Made by a program: the position numbers and the translations under genes
Assembly (NCBI RefSeq): GCF_012726235.1
Contig: NZ_JAASAH010000002.1
Span: 62,001-126,000, forward strand
Direction: 5' to 3'
Source of the DNA: Streptomyces sp. HNM0574
GTDB taxonomy: Bacteria; Actinomycetota; Actinomycetes; Streptomycetales; Streptomycetaceae
Length of the DNA stretch: 64,000 bases
Shown: positions 17,922 to 27,200 of the stretch, piece by piece
Position numbering within the stretch: the first letter of the stretch is position 1
Layout of the letters: each line of letters starts with the position of its first letter
Notes under the pieces: generated by a model
Seen by the model: only the letters and a program-made list of their open reading frames with translations
Databases searched by the model: none
What the model was told of the DNA's origin: nothing

Positions 17922-19732
17922 CTCTCCCTCTGTACCTGCGACAACTCCCGTACGGGGCGGCCGGATTCGGCCCGGCGCAGCTTCGAGAACGCCGCGATCA
18001 GCTCCACCTGGACGTCCGAGGTGGTCTCCAGCGCGTCGACGGGCTCCAGCCTCCGGTCGCGCTCGCTGCGCAGCACCCGCTCCAGGTAGTCGGCCAGCAG
18101 CCGCCTGCCCTGGGTGCGGAGCCGCTTCGCGCGCTCGGCGCCGATCACGCCGGAGAGGGTGCGGGTCGCGCTGCGCGCCCGCTCGCCGCCCAGCAGGACG
18201 GCGGCGAGCAGTCCGGCCGTCTCCTCGGCCCCCGCCGCCGAGTTCCGCTCGGCGGAGCGCACTTCCTCCTCCGCCATCTCCTCCAGGCACCGCCGCCAGC
18301 GGCGGACCAGCACGGCCACGCGTCCGGGACCGTCCTCGGCCGCGGCGAGCGCGATCTCGGCGGCCACGGCCGACAGCGCCGCGGCGGAAGCGGCGGCGGG
18401 CCCCGGCGGCTGCACCGGGGTCACCCGCACCGCCTCGGGGCTGTCGGCCGCGCGCGTCACGGACCGGGGCGCGTCCGGCTGTGCGACGGGGCGGTCCGGA
18501 GTCTCGGCGTACGGTTCCCGCGGCCAGGCGGCGACGACCCGGTCGTCCGCCGCGGCGATCGCGTCGGCGAGGAGCGCGGCCAGGCCGTCCTCGAAGGCGT
18601 CGAGCAGTTCGTCGCCGCCGCTGTCGACGGGGAAGCCGCGCCAGTGCTCGGCGGCGTCGCCCGCCATCAGCTCCCCGTCGGCGATCCGCCGCCGCACCTG
18701 CTTTCCGGCCTCCTCGTACGCCTCCTCGACGTGCCGGCCCAGCCGCAGCGTCGCGGAGTGCTGGGCGGCGGAGGCGCTCGCCAGCGCGCCCACCCGGGAG
18801 CGGAGCGAGGCGAGCGCCCCGGCGGCCGTGCGCCCGCCGGCGGCGGCCCGGGTGTACGGGTCCATCGCGCGCCGGGTGAGCCACTCGCGCAGCGCGGCGA
18901 CGGCCGTGGTCGGCAGCAGGCCCGAACCGCCGGCGGACTCGGGGAGTTCGGGAATGGTGAAGCGCGGCACCGCGGACAGGCCCTCGCTGTCCAGGAGTTG
19001 GCCGTACTGGCGGGCCACGTCGGTCGCGATCTGGTGGGGTACCCGGTCGAGCACGGTGGCGAGCGTGACGTCGTACTCCTTGGCGGTGCGCAGCAGGTGC
19101 CAGGGGACGGCGTCGGCGTAGCGGGCCGCGGTGGTGACGAGCACCCAGATGTCGGCGGCGCAGATCAGCTCGGCGGCGAGGTCGCGGTTGCGGGCGACGA
19201 GGGAGTCGATGTCCGGGGCATCGAGCAGGGCGAGGCCGATGGGCAGGGCCGGGTCGGTCTCGATGCGGAGGGCGCGGGGGGTTCCGCCGGGTGCCGCGCC
19301 GTCGTCCGGGTCGGTGTCGCAGCCGTCGTCGTACTCGGTCTCGTCGAGGCGGCCGTCCTGGCGCGGCATCCAGACGCGGCCCAGGCGCGGCAGCACGCGC
19401 TGGGCCGCGAACCAGGGGTAGTCGTCCGGATGGCAGACGAGGACGGGGGTGCGGGTGGTGGGGCGCAGCACGCCCGCGTCGCTGACTCTGCGGCCGACGA
19501 GGGAGTTGACCAGGGTGGACTTCCCGGCTCCGGTGGAGCCGCCGATGACGGCGAGCAGCGGCGCCTCGGGAGCGCGCAGCCGGGGCACCAGGTAGTCGTC
19601 GAATTGTGCGAGGAGCTCGTCCCGCGACTTGCGCGCTCGTTCCGCCCCCGGAAGCGGCAGCGGAAAGCGTGCGGCAGCGACGCGGTCGCGCAGTGCGGTC
19701 AGCGCTTCCAGCAGTTCAGGCCGTACGTCCAA
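17918..19732 (-). CDS. dynA: Dynamin-like GTPase without membrane helices (DynA type)
   Basis: 604 residues if started at the TTG (19732), which has AGGTGG five bases upstream. GTG codons at 19741 and 19786 are in frame, but the extra codons lie in AT-rich sequence and lack a good ribosome site. Begins [21 protein letters not shown]-loop [10 protein letters not shown] is near residues 64-73 and switch LLDAPDIDS follows. The long helical C-terminal half ends ELSQVQRER. No membrane helix. The 4-base overlap with dynB implies stoichiometric expression. Expected role: cytoplasmic partner of DynB at the sporulation septum. It lacks an NKxD that I can place with confidence. Confidence 0.8.
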   Translation of the reverse strand: MDVRPELLEALTALRDRVAAARFPLPLPGAERARKSRDELLAQFDDYLVPRLRAPEAPLLAVIGGSTGAGKSTLVNSLVGRRVSDAGVLRPTTRTPVLVCHPDDYPWFAAQRVLPRLGRVWMPRQDGRLDETEYDDGCDTDPDDGAAPGGTPRALRIETDPALPIGLALLDAPDIDSLVARNRDLAAELICAADIWVLVTTAARYADAVPWHLLRTAKEYDVTLATVLDRVPHQIATDVARQYGQLLDSEGLSAVPRFTIPELPESAGGSGLLPTTAVAALREWLTRRAMDPYTRAAAGGRTAAGALASLRSRVGALASASAAQHSATLRLGRHVEEAYEEAGKQVRRRIADGELMAGDAAEHWRGFPVDSGGDELLDAFEDGLAALLADAIAAADDRVVAAWPREPYAETPDRPVAQPDAPRSVTRAADSPEAVRVTPVQPPGPAAASAAALSAVAAEIALAAAEDGPGRVAVLVRRWRRCLEEMAEEEVRSAERNSAAGAEETAGLLAAVLLGGERARSATRTLSGVIGAERAKRLRTQGRRLLADYLERVLRSERDRRLEPVDALETTSDVQVELIAAFSKLRRAESGRPVRELSQVQRER

Positions 19733-19742
19733 GATCGCCACC

Positions 19743-19757
19743 TGGGCAGAATGCCCA
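19743..19757. promoter_or_regulatory. 15-bp perfect palindrome ahead of dynA
   Basis: TGGGCA, GAA, TGCCCA at 19743-19757, between 11 and 25 bases upstream of the proposed dynA TTG. It may be an operator or an RNA hairpin that hides the ribosome site. Not tied to a known regulator. Confidence 0.35.
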
Positions 19758-20080
19758 AATTTGCTGGCTTTTTGAAGCGCATCCACGGTCCTGCACCCGG
19801 AAAAACGGGGCTTTCACCCGCGAACGGCCACATTCGCCCCATGTGGCCCACACGGCGACCGCGCCGCAGGGGACTCAGCCATAACGACTGCGCAACACCC
19901 GGGCCACACAGTGCCAAAATCGCTGCGCAAATCGCACCAGCCTGCGATTATCGGGACCGCTTCACTGAACCTCCACATGGTGTCGCGGCCATGGAGCAAG
20001 GAGCGCGGGTCGAGTGGCCCCCTATCCTTGACAGCGCCGTGGCCTCCCTGGAGGAGCACGACCGCCCGTGAACGGGACCG
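19758..20080. other. Intergenic region between dynA and tRNA-Arg
   Basis: About 320 bases with no supportable gene. AT-rich patches near 19758-19810 probably hold the dynA promoter. TTGACA at 20028-20033 is a fair -35 box for the tRNA, but the sequence 17 bases later (GAGGAG) is a poor -10, so the promoter call is weak. Confidence 0.35.
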
Positions 20081-20153
20081 GCCCCCGTAGCTCAGTGGAT
20101 AGAGCAGGCGCCTTCTAAGCGCTTGGCCGCAGGTTCGAGTCCTGCCGGGGGCA
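20081..20153 (+). tRNA. tRNA-Arg (anticodon TCT)
   Basis: 73 bases, cloverleaf complete: acceptor arm GCCCCCG with CGGGGGC plus discriminator A; D arm GCTC/GAGC; anticodon stem GGCGC with GCGCT (one G-T pair) around the loop CTTCTAA, giving anticodon TCT; T arm GCAGG-TTCGAGT-CCTGC. CCA is not encoded. It reads AGA codons, which are very rare in this GC-rich genome. tRNA genes are common integration sites, but no second copy of its 3' end is seen in the window. Confidence 0.96.
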
Positions 20154-20163
20154 CTTCTTCTCT

Positions 20164-20181
20164 CCCCTTCGCCGGAAGGGG
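20164..20181 (+). terminator. Hairpin after tRNA-Arg
   Basis: CCCCTTC (20164-20170), loop GCCG, GAAGGGG (20175-20181), 10 bases past the tRNA and followed by ATTTCC. A plausible tRNA terminator. Confidence 0.6.
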
Positions 20182-20315
20182 ATTTCCTGCTTCAGGGCAG
20201 AGCCCGGCACCTCCCCGCGGCACCGGCCGGCGGGAGGGCGGTCGTCGGTCGAGGGAGCCGGTCAGGAGTGCGGCGGGGCGCCTCGGCTGTCGGTGGTGAT
20301 CCGTAGCCTCTGAGC

Positions 20316-21296
20316 ATGGATGGGGCGGAGAGCGCAGCGACGGGCGACCACACCAGGGCCTGGTCATTCCTGATCACCGGTGAGGAACGGCAGTTCCAGG
20401 GAAACGCCGGTTACGAGGACGTGGCGGAGGAGTCGTACAGCTACGACTCGACGGTGGGGAATTACCGACGGGTGGCCGTGGGCGATCTGGTGGTCATCCG
20501 GAACAGCCGCGAAGCATTGGGCGTCGGCTATGTGGAGGAGCTGGAGGTGCTGCCGCACCAGCAGAAGCTTCGCAGCCGTTGCCCGGGTTGCACGAGTACG
20601 AGCTTCAAGGAACGGACGACCGAGCGGCCGCGCTACCGCTGCAGCCCGTGCCGTAAGACGTTCGACCGGCCGAACGTCGAAACGATACCGGTGACCACGT
20701 ATCGGGCTCACTACGGAGGCACTTGGCAGCCCCTCGACGGATGCCTGGACAAGTCTCACCTGGCTGAGCTCAACCTGAGCAGGTCCGACCAACAGTCGAT
20801 CAAGGCGTTGGACCCGCGAAAGACGTTCGCCGCTCTCCAGGCCCGCGGTGTCCGGCTCCCCGGTCAGAGTGGCTCATCGGGGCCGTACCGGCAGCGCCCC
20901 TTGGAGCTGCCGGGAGGCCGGCAGCGGACGACGACAGCAGCCCGACGGGGCCAAGACGCCTTCCGCAGGGCCCTCGTGCGGCACTACGGCCTGATCTGTG
21001 CCGTAACGGGTCCGGCCCCGGCGGAGGTGCTCGAAGCGGCGCACCTGCGTCCGTTCGCCACCACCGAGAAGCACCGCACCGACGAGGGCCTCCTGCTGCG
21101 GGCCGACATCCATCGGCTGTTCGACAGCGGTCTCCTGGCCTTCAGTCCTCGCCTCGAGGTCTGTGTCGCTCCGAGCCTCCGTGCCTACTCGGCCTACGGC
21201 AGCGTGCACGGACGACGGCTGCACCTTCCGGAAGACCCGGTGCTGAACCCGGACGTGATCCGTGAACACCACACCGCCGTCACCGCCACCTGGTGA
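20316..21296 (+). CDS. HNH endonuclease with N-terminal PUA/EVE-like and zinc-ribbon domains, putative modified-DNA restriction enzyme
   Basis: 326 residues. The N-terminus (about 14-80) reads AWSFLITGEE ... VGDLVVIRNS ... LGVGYVEEL, the pattern of PUA-superfamily domains that read modified bases. A zinc ribbon follows (Cys89, 92, 109, 112), then a linker and an HNH_2-type nuclease (about 220-280): ICAVTG, EAAHLRPF (His243), GLLLRADIHRLFD (His266). The Asn usually just before GLLLR is Glu257, so one HNH residue is changed. It lies alone beside tRNA-Arg and has no clear ribosome site, unlike its neighbours. The architecture suggests modification-dependent (type IV-like) restriction; the DNA-reading role of the N-terminus is inference. 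It could instead be an inactive or regulatory relative. Confidence 0.78.
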   Translation: MDGAESAATGDHTRAWSFLITGEERQFQGNAGYEDVAEESYSYDSTVGNYRRVAVGDLVVIRNSREALGVGYVEELEVLPHQQKLRSRCPGCTSTSFKERTTERPRYRCSPCRKTFDRPNVETIPVTTYRAHYGGTWQPLDGCLDKSHLAELNLSRSDQQSIKALDPRKTFAALQARGVRLPGQSGSSGPYRQRPLELPGGRQRTTTAARRGQDAFRRALVRHYGLICAVTGPAPAEVLEAAHLRPFATTEKHRTDEGLLLRADIHRLFDSGLLAFSPRLEVCVAPSLRAYSAYGSVHGRRLHLPEDPVLNPDVIREHHTAVTATW

Positions 21297-21429
21297 CCGC
21301 GAGGCGTGAGGAGACGTTTCGCGGCTCCCTCACTCCGTGCTCTCTCCCCGGTTCAAGGCGGACGTGGCTGGATTTGTCACCGTTGCGAAACAGCGTGAAC
21401 CGGCGCGTGGGGTGCTGCGTACTGCTCGG

Positions 21430-21447
21430 TGCGGCACGTGTGCCGCA
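21430..21447. promoter_or_regulatory. Near-perfect palindrome ahead of the type VII secretion genes
   Basis: TGCGGCAC (21430-21437), two-base centre GT, GTGCCGCA (21440-21447). It sits 30 bases upstream of the first WXG100-type gene, just before its GGAAGGA ribosome site. Candidate operator or leader hairpin. Confidence 0.35.
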
Positions 21448-21476
21448 GCAAGCTCCGTACGAGGGAAGGAACCGAC

Positions 21477-21776
21477 ATGGCCGGCGGCAACATTCAGATC
21501 AGCCCGGAGGAGATGCGGGAGGCCGCTACCTGGCTGCAGAACCAGAAGGAGCTCATGCAGCAGAGCCTGCACGAGGCCAACACCAAGATGGACGAGATGG
21601 TCGCGGCCGCGTACGCGACGCCCGGCTCCGAGAGCAAGTTCCGTCCGTTCTGGGAGGAGTACAAGAACGGCACGCAGGAAGCGATCGAGGGCCTGCACGG
21701 CGTCAGCGAGTTCATCAAGCAGGTCGCCGACGCGTTCGTCGACACCGACGACCAGACGGCCGGCTCCATCGGCTGA
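21477..21776 (+). CDS. WXG100-family (Esx-type) secreted protein
   Basis: 99 residues from the ATG at 21477 (GGAAGGA upstream); ends TDDQTAGSIG. The small helical-hairpin size, acidic character, and a single Trp in the turn (FRPFWEEYKNG) match the WXG100 family, although the strict WxG triplet is not kept. Such proteins leave by the type VII system as dimers, usually using a C-terminal signal read by the FtsK/EssC ATPase. A second protein of this size follows after 70 bases, and a large EssC-like ATPase lies 2.5 kb away. Substrate or structural role is uncertain. Confidence 0.83.
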   Translation: MAGGNIQISPEEMREAATWLQNQKELMQQSLHEANTKMDEMVAAAYATPGSESKFRPFWEEYKNGTQEAIEGLHGVSEFIKQVADAFVDTDDQTAGSIG

Positions 21777-21789
21777 ACTCCCGTGCCAC

Positions 21790-21820
21790 GGCCGGGCCCC
21801 GCGCAACGCGGGGCCCGGCC
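21790..21820. terminator. 14-bp hairpin between the two WXG100-type genes
   Basis: Arms 21790-21803 and 21807-21820 pair perfectly around CAA. It lies inside the likely transcript, 14 bases after the first gene, so it could attenuate the downstream genes or protect the upstream message, giving excess of the first protein. Confidence 0.6.
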
Positions 21821-21846
21821 CGCGCGAGGAGAGAAAGGGACGTTGG

Positions 21847-22137
21847 ATGTCGCGTATTCGCATCCCGGTGGACGAACTGACCGACACGATCGACGCGCTC
21901 AAGGAGATCCGGGACCGGATCGACAACACCGCGAGGCTGTACAAGGTCGGCACGGAGGACGACGTGGGCGACTCCGGGCTGGTCTCGGGCGTCGACAACT
22001 TCGACAAGGCGTGGGTGGCCGGCCACGAGAAGGTCCAGGAGAACGTGGACACGTTCAAGGAGACCTCGCAGGGCATCATCGACAGCTTCACGGAAACGGA
22101 CAACGAGGCAGGCAAGGCGCTGGATGACCCCGCATGA
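21847..22137 (+). CDS. Second small helical WXG100-like protein
   Basis: 96 residues from the ATG at 21847 (MSRIRIPVDELTDTIDALKE). Two amphipathic helices are separated by a short turn; the Trp lies in KAWVAGHEKV, again not a strict WxG. It overlaps the next gene by 14 bases. It probably pairs with the 99-residue protein or with the 435-residue protein encoded below. Family membership is inferred from size, helices and neighbours. Confidence 0.75.
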   Translation: MSRIRIPVDELTDTIDALKEIRDRIDNTARLYKVGTEDDVGDSGLVSGVDNFDKAWVAGHEKVQENVDTFKETSQGIIDSFTETDNEAGKALDDPA

Positions 22138-22846
22138 CGAACAGGGCGAGCCGCGCCCGATGCTGCTGCCGTCCGACGAACGGCCGCCCGGCGCCCCCGC
22201 GCGCTACACCCTGAAATTCCCCTCCACCTGGTCGCACTTCGACCTCGATCCGAGCACCAGGGACGCCTCCATCCGGCGCCGTATCGAGGAACAGGCCAAG
22301 GGGCACGCGAAGTTGACGCGTGACCAGGTGGACTCGCTGGTCCGGGAGGCGAGGAAGGCGGCGCGCGAGGCGCACGCCCAGGGCGCCCTCCAGGTCTGCG
22401 GGCTGCTGACCTTCCTGGCCGACGGCAGCACGCTGAACGCCACCACGATGGTCATGCGCACCCGCATCCCCGAGGACCAGTCGGCCGACCTGGTCGAGCA
22501 GATGACGGCCGCCGGTGTGGCGAACAACCGGAGGTCCCCGGGCCGGGGCACGGACGCGAACCGGGTCGAGATCGTCGAGCTGCCCGAGGTCGGCAGCGCC
22601 GGGCGGATGACCTCGATCGAGGACTTCGACTACTTCGGGAAGGCCACGGTCCGCACCGCCGTGCACCAGATCGTGATCCCCGTCCCGTCGAGCCGGGACC
22701 TCATCGTGATCGGCAGTTCGACGCCCAACATCAGCCTGTCGGAAAACTTCTTCAACGTGTTCGACGCCATCGCCACGACCTTCCGGTTCCACGACGAAGA
22801 GGTCCCCGACGGCGTCGGACCCACCAGAACTGACAACGGAAAGTGA
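22124..22846 (+). CDS. Type VII locus protein of unknown function
   Basis: 240 residues, starting MTPHDEQGEPRPMLLPSDER at the ATG at 22124, which overlaps the upstream gene by 14 bases. There is no signal peptide or membrane segment. It is mixed alpha/beta: YTLKFPSTWSHFDLDPSTR, a helical run of about 35 residues, then beta strands (ALQVCGLLTFLADG, QIVIPVPSSRDLIVIGSSTP). Resembles a chaperone or lipocalin-like helper in shape only. Its place between the WXG100-type gene and the large helical protein suggests a cytosolic partner of a secreted substrate, as EspG is for PE/PPE. I recognise no family. Confidence 0.7.
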   Translation: MTPHDEQGEPRPMLLPSDERPPGAPARYTLKFPSTWSHFDLDPSTRDASIRRRIEEQAKGHAKLTRDQVDSLVREARKAAREAHAQGALQVCGLLTFLADGSTLNATTMVMRTRIPEDQSADLVEQMTAAGVANNRRSPGRGTDANRVEIVELPEVGSAGRMTSIEDFDYFGKATVRTAVHQIVIPVPSSRDLIVIGSSTPNISLSENFFNVFDAIATTFRFHDEEVPDGVGPTRTDNGK

Positions 22847-22855
22847 GGTCGGGGC

Positions 22856-24163
22856 ATGCGGCCACCGCTGTCCGACTGGGAGACGGTGTTCAGCCTCTCG
22901 GAGGACCCGACGCCCGGCGACCCCGAAATTCTTGACCGGCTCGCCTCGGAGTACCGCTCCATCTCGCGCGACGCCGACTCCGCGTACTCCGTCGTCGCCC
23001 GCCTGGAGTCCCATGACCTGGGCGAGGGCAAGTCGATGGACGAGCTGCGGAAGAAACTCGCCGAACTCCCCGTCCAGGTGCGCAAGTTGCAGACGTCGTA
23101 CGAGGCCGCGGCCGACGCCGTCTCGAAGTACGCGACCAGGCTGCGGGAGGGTCAGGACAAGGCCGACCGGGCGCTGGACCAGGGCCGCGTCGCCAAGGAG
23201 AAGCTCGACTCGGCCACGCTGGTGGCGGCGGCCGCCACCGGCGTGGTGAAGGGCCTCGACAACGCGAAGGCGCCGCCGCCGGACGACGACGAGGCCCGCA
23301 GCAGCGCCCGGCGGGCGATGGCCGACGCCAAGCAGGAGGAGTCGGCGGCGAACAAGTCGGTGGAGAACGCCGACGCGGAGCTGGAGGCGGCCAGGATGCT
23401 GGCCGTCGACGCGCAGGAGCTGCGGGTCACGGACGCGGGGCTGGCCAAGCGGGAGCTGGAGGACGCCGAGAGCGAGGCCGTCGAGGGGAAGAGCATCTGG
23501 GAGAAGTTCCTGGACATCATGGGCATGGTGTTCGGGATCGTCGGCGCCATCCTCGGCGTCATCGCGACGTTCATCACCGGGCCCGTCGGGCTCATCCTCG
23601 CGGTCGGCAGTTTCGCGCTCGGGGCGGCCTCGCTGGGGATCACGGTCGGGAAAGCGATCAAAACCGGGAACGTGGACATCGCGGGGATCATCCTCGGCGT
23701 CGTCGGCCTGGCCTTCGGCGGGTTCTCCATCGCCTCGGCGGTCAAGGGGCTCGGCGGCCTGAGCGGCCTGAAGGGCATCAGTGCCGGGCAGTGGTTCAAG
23801 GGGTCGGCCACGAACCCGTTCAAGTCGCCCGGCGGGCTCGAAGGCATCACGAAGAACCTCTCCCCGGGCAAGCTGGACGCCCCGCAGCTGCCGAAGCTCG
23901 ACTTCGGGGGCGGCGCGGCCAAGTGGGCGGACGACACCCTGGGCGCGCTGAAGCTGCCGAAGCCGGCTCCGATCCGTCCTGCGCCGACCACCGCCCCGCC
24001 GCCGGCGCCCAACATCACACCGGCAGGGCCCAACATCGGGGCATGGGTCGACGGCACGAGCCTCGGGGCCACGGCCGCCGGCGTCATCTACACGCCGATC
24101 TCCTTCGTCGGGAAGTCGGATGCCGCCGTCCAGGCGCCGGGTGACTTCGACATGCAGGCCTGA
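22856..24163 (+). CDS. Large helical protein with hydrophobic core, putative type VII secretion substrate
   Basis: 435 residues (MRPPLSDWETVFSLSEDPTP), GAGGT ribosome site upstream. The first 200 residues are helical, charged and coiled-coil-like, as in LXG/WXG100-like N-terminal domains that drive type VII export. Next comes a Gly/Ile-rich hydrophobic stretch of about 90 residues (FGIVGAILGVIATFITG, AVGSFALGAASLGITV), then a Pro/Ala-rich tail ending GDFDMQA. There is no recognisable nuclease or toxin fold at the C-terminus, and no immunity-sized gene follows. Inference: pore-forming or membrane-associated effector, or a structural element of the secretion machine. The hydrophobic region could also be a bacteriocin-like hairpin. 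Confidence 0.7.
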   Translation: MRPPLSDWETVFSLSEDPTPGDPEILDRLASEYRSISRDADSAYSVVARLESHDLGEGKSMDELRKKLAELPVQVRKLQTSYEAAADAVSKYATRLREGQDKADRALDQGRVAKEKLDSATLVAAAATGVVKGLDNAKAPPPDDDEARSSARRAMADAKQEESAANKSVENADAELEAARMLAVDAQELRVTDAGLAKRELEDAESEAVEGKSIWEKFLDIMGMVFGIVGAILGVIATFITGPVGLILAVGSFALGAASLGITVGKAIKTGNVDIAGIILGVVGLAFGGFSIASAVKGLGGLSGLKGISAGQWFKGSATNPFKSPGGLEGITKNLSPGKLDAPQLPKLDFGGGAAKWADDTLGALKLPKPAPIRPAPTTAPPPAPNITPAGPNIGAWVDGTSLGATAAGVIYTPISFVGKSDAAVQAPGDFDMQA

Positions 24164-24183
24164 CCACAGCGCCCGTCACGCAG

Positions 24184-24218
24184 GAGGGCTCCCGCCGAAT
24201 TTCTCGGCGGGAGCCCTC
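24184..24218. terminator. 15-bp hairpin between convergent type VII genes
   Basis: Perfect arms 24184-24198 and 24204-24218 with loop ATTTC. It lies 20 bases past the 22856-24163 stop and 19 bases from the end of the convergent ATPase gene, so it can stop both transcripts. Confidence 0.85.
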
Positions 24219-24236
24219 TGTTGTGCGCGGGGAGCG

Positions 24237-27200
24237 TCAGTTCCCGGCGGGCGGGACCACCGTCTCCGGGACCTGGACGGTGCGCAGCACGCCGTCGCCC
24301 AGGTGCAGGATCGCCCGGCCCGGGCGGGTCGCGCCCAGGCGGCTGCGGGGCACCTTGACGCCGATCAGCTCGCCGTCGCTCATGTTCTGCGGCTTCAGCA
24401 GCAGACCGCAGCGGTTGCGGCGGGCCTCGGTGTGCCAGCCGGAGTAGCCGGAGGCGAGCCGGTCGGTCTGGCCCGCGATCACCAGGCCACGGCCGGTCTG
24501 CGCACCGGACTTGGCGATCTGGTTGAGGACCGTCTCGGCCTTCGTCTTCAGCATCAGGTCGGCGTCGTCCAGCAGGACGACCGCGCCGTTGGGCGCGCCC
24601 GACAGCGCCTGCTCCAGCTCCATCGGGTCGATGTCCCCCTCCTCGTACACCGCGAGGACGCCGGGACGTCCGGCCAGTTCGCGCAGCGGCGACCTGGCCG
24701 GGGCGCCGATCACCACGGGCGTGCCCGCCGACAGCAGCGAGAGCGCCACCGTCGACAGCACCGTGCTGCGCCCCGAACGGGCCGGGCCCGCCACCAGGAA
24801 GGTGGAGGTGACATGGAAGTCCGGCCCGTACGCGGTCAGTTCGTCGCCGCCGACACCGGCGACCGCCCACTGCGCGTGCGGCCGGGGCTGCGGCGCGTAC
24901 GCGACGGCCTCGTCCCAGGTGAGCCGGTCCGGCAGGGTGTCGACCCGGAAGGGCTTGGTGTACGCGGGCAGGTACGAGGCCTGCTCCCGGCAGTCCGCCG
25001 CGATCCGGTTGAGCGCCGAGGTCTGCGCCTGGCCGCCCGGGTCGTCGGCGAGCAGCGCGATCTGCACCTCGGCCTTGTCGGCGGCGCGCAGCGCGCGGCC
25101 CGGCGGGATCTCGTCCGGGACGTTCCGCTGGGTCACGCCGATCATGCCGTACTCGGACTTCTCGTTGAGCTTGAGGACGAGCTTGTCCTCGGTGGAGCTG
25201 CCGACCCGGCTGGAGAACAACGCCCGGTCGCCGGTCATCAGCAGGTGGATGCCGACGCTCGCGCCGTCCCGCAGCAGGGTGAGCAGGCCGTTGAGCAGGT
25301 TGCCCGAGTCGTACTCGCCGAGCTGCTTGTCGAACACCTCCCAGCGGTCGAGGAACACCACGATGTGCGGCGGCCGTTCGTCCGCCGGCAGGGCGCGGCG
25401 CAGCTCGGGCAGGTCGGCGCTGCCGCGCGCGGCGAGCATCTCCTGGCGGCGGCCGAGCTCCTCGTTCAGCCGCGCCAGGAGGCGGGCCACCCGGTCGGGC
25501 TGGGTGCGCTGGGCGACGGCGCCGCAGTGCGGCAGCCCCTCCAGCGGCAGCAGCGCGCCGTTGCCGCAGTCGATGCCGTACATGTGCAGCTGGCCCGGCG
25601 AGTGGGCGCGGGCCAGGCTGCCGGCGATCGTGCGCAGCGTCTGCGACCTGCCCTGGCGCGGGGAGCCGATGATGTGCAGGTGTCCCAGCGTCGCCGGGTC
25701 GAGGACGAGCGGGCGGCGGGCCTGCTCGGCGGGCAGGTCGACCACGCCGTACACGACGGGTTCGAGGTCGTAGCCGTCGGAGGGCGGGGCCTCGGGCAGG
25801 TCGCCGGTGACGATGCGCTCCGGCAGCGGCGGCAGCCAGGGGCTGTGCTGCGCCGGGATGTTCAGCTCGCGGTCGGCGCCGCGGATCGCCGCGACCAGGC
25901 CGGTGAGGTCGGTCTCGACCTCGCTGGGCCCGCTCTCGGTCCGGCGGGGACGCGGCGGGAGCGGCTCGCCGAGCCGCTCCCAGCCGACCGCGACGGCCCA
26001 CGGCTCGGGCAGCGAGGACGCGACGGCGCCGGGCCTGCGGCCGCCGACCCGTCCGGCCTGGAAGGGCACCAGGGAGGTCTGGCCGAGACGGACGAAGGCG
26101 CGTCCCGGGTTGCTCTGCGAAATCCCGGCCGCGTCACCGGAGTTGATGACGTCCTGGCTCTCGCCGGAGTCGGTGACCCGCAGCGCGATGCGCAGGTTGG
26201 TGTTGGCGCGGATCTCGGAGGAGACGACGCCGCTGGGGCGCTGGGTGGCGAGGATCAGGTGGATGCCGAGGCTGCGGCCCCGCTGCGCGATGTTGACCAG
26301 GCCCTTCACGAAGTCGGGCAGGTCACGCACCATCGAGGCGAACTCGTCGATGACGATGAGCAGCCGCGGCATCGGCGCCCGCCCGCTGTTCGGCTCACGC
26401 TCCAGCAGCTCGACGTAGTCCTCGATGTCCTTCGCGCCCGCCTCGGCCAGGATGTGCTCGCGGCGGGTGAGTTCGGCGGTGAGGGAGACCAGCGCGCGCT
26501 CGACGAGGTGCGCGTCCAGGTCGGTCACCATGCCGACGGTGTGCGGCAGGTCCACACAGTCCTTGAACGCGGAGCCGCCCTTGTAGTCGACGAGGACGAA
26601 GGTCATCGCGTCCGGCCGGTTCGCCACGGCGAGCGAGGCGACCAGGGTCTGGAGCAGCTCGGACTTGCCGGAGCCCGTGGTGCCCGCGACGAGCCCGTGC
26701 GGGCCGTCCCGGCGCAGGTCGAGGTAGAACGGGCCGTCGAGCGAGACGCCGATGGCCGCGCGGGTGGAACGGCCGCCCGCCTGCCACCTGGCGCGGATGC
26801 CGTCGGACTGCGGCGGGTCGAGGGAGAGGACCTCCAACAGCCGTGCGGAGCCCGGCAGTACGGCGGCCTCCTCGTCGGAGCCGCCCGGGTCGCGCAGCGG
26901 GCCCATGGCGCGGGCGAGGGAGCGGCACCAGTCCGGGGAGACCGCGTCCGGGCGGATGCCGGTGACGGTGCCGGCGCCGGAGCGGCCGACCCGTACGGTG
27001 CCGCCGGGCTCCTCGGCGACGACGGCCTGGCACTCCTCGGGCAGCAGCCGCTCCTCGGTGTCGAGGCACAGCGCGCGGACGCCGACGGCGGGGCCGTCGC
27101 GGAGGATCTGCACGACGCCGGGCAGGGAGCGCAGGCGGCGGGCGCCGTCGAGCACGACGAGCACGTCGGGTCCGGCGGGCCGCTGCCGGCCGTCGGACTC

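Noticed and set aside
17922..18884. Extension of dynB by about 320 codons upstream
   Set aside because: It overlaps dynA in another frame and is Arg/Ala low-complexity; the GTG at 17921 has a good ribosome site and a 4-base overlap.
20028..20056. Strong promoter for tRNA-Arg
   Set aside because: TTGACA is present but no acceptable -10 is found at 16-19 bases, so it is recorded only as a weak possibility.
20081..21296. Integrated island with att sites at tRNA-Arg
   Set aside because: No repeat of the tRNA 3' end and no integrase were found in the window.
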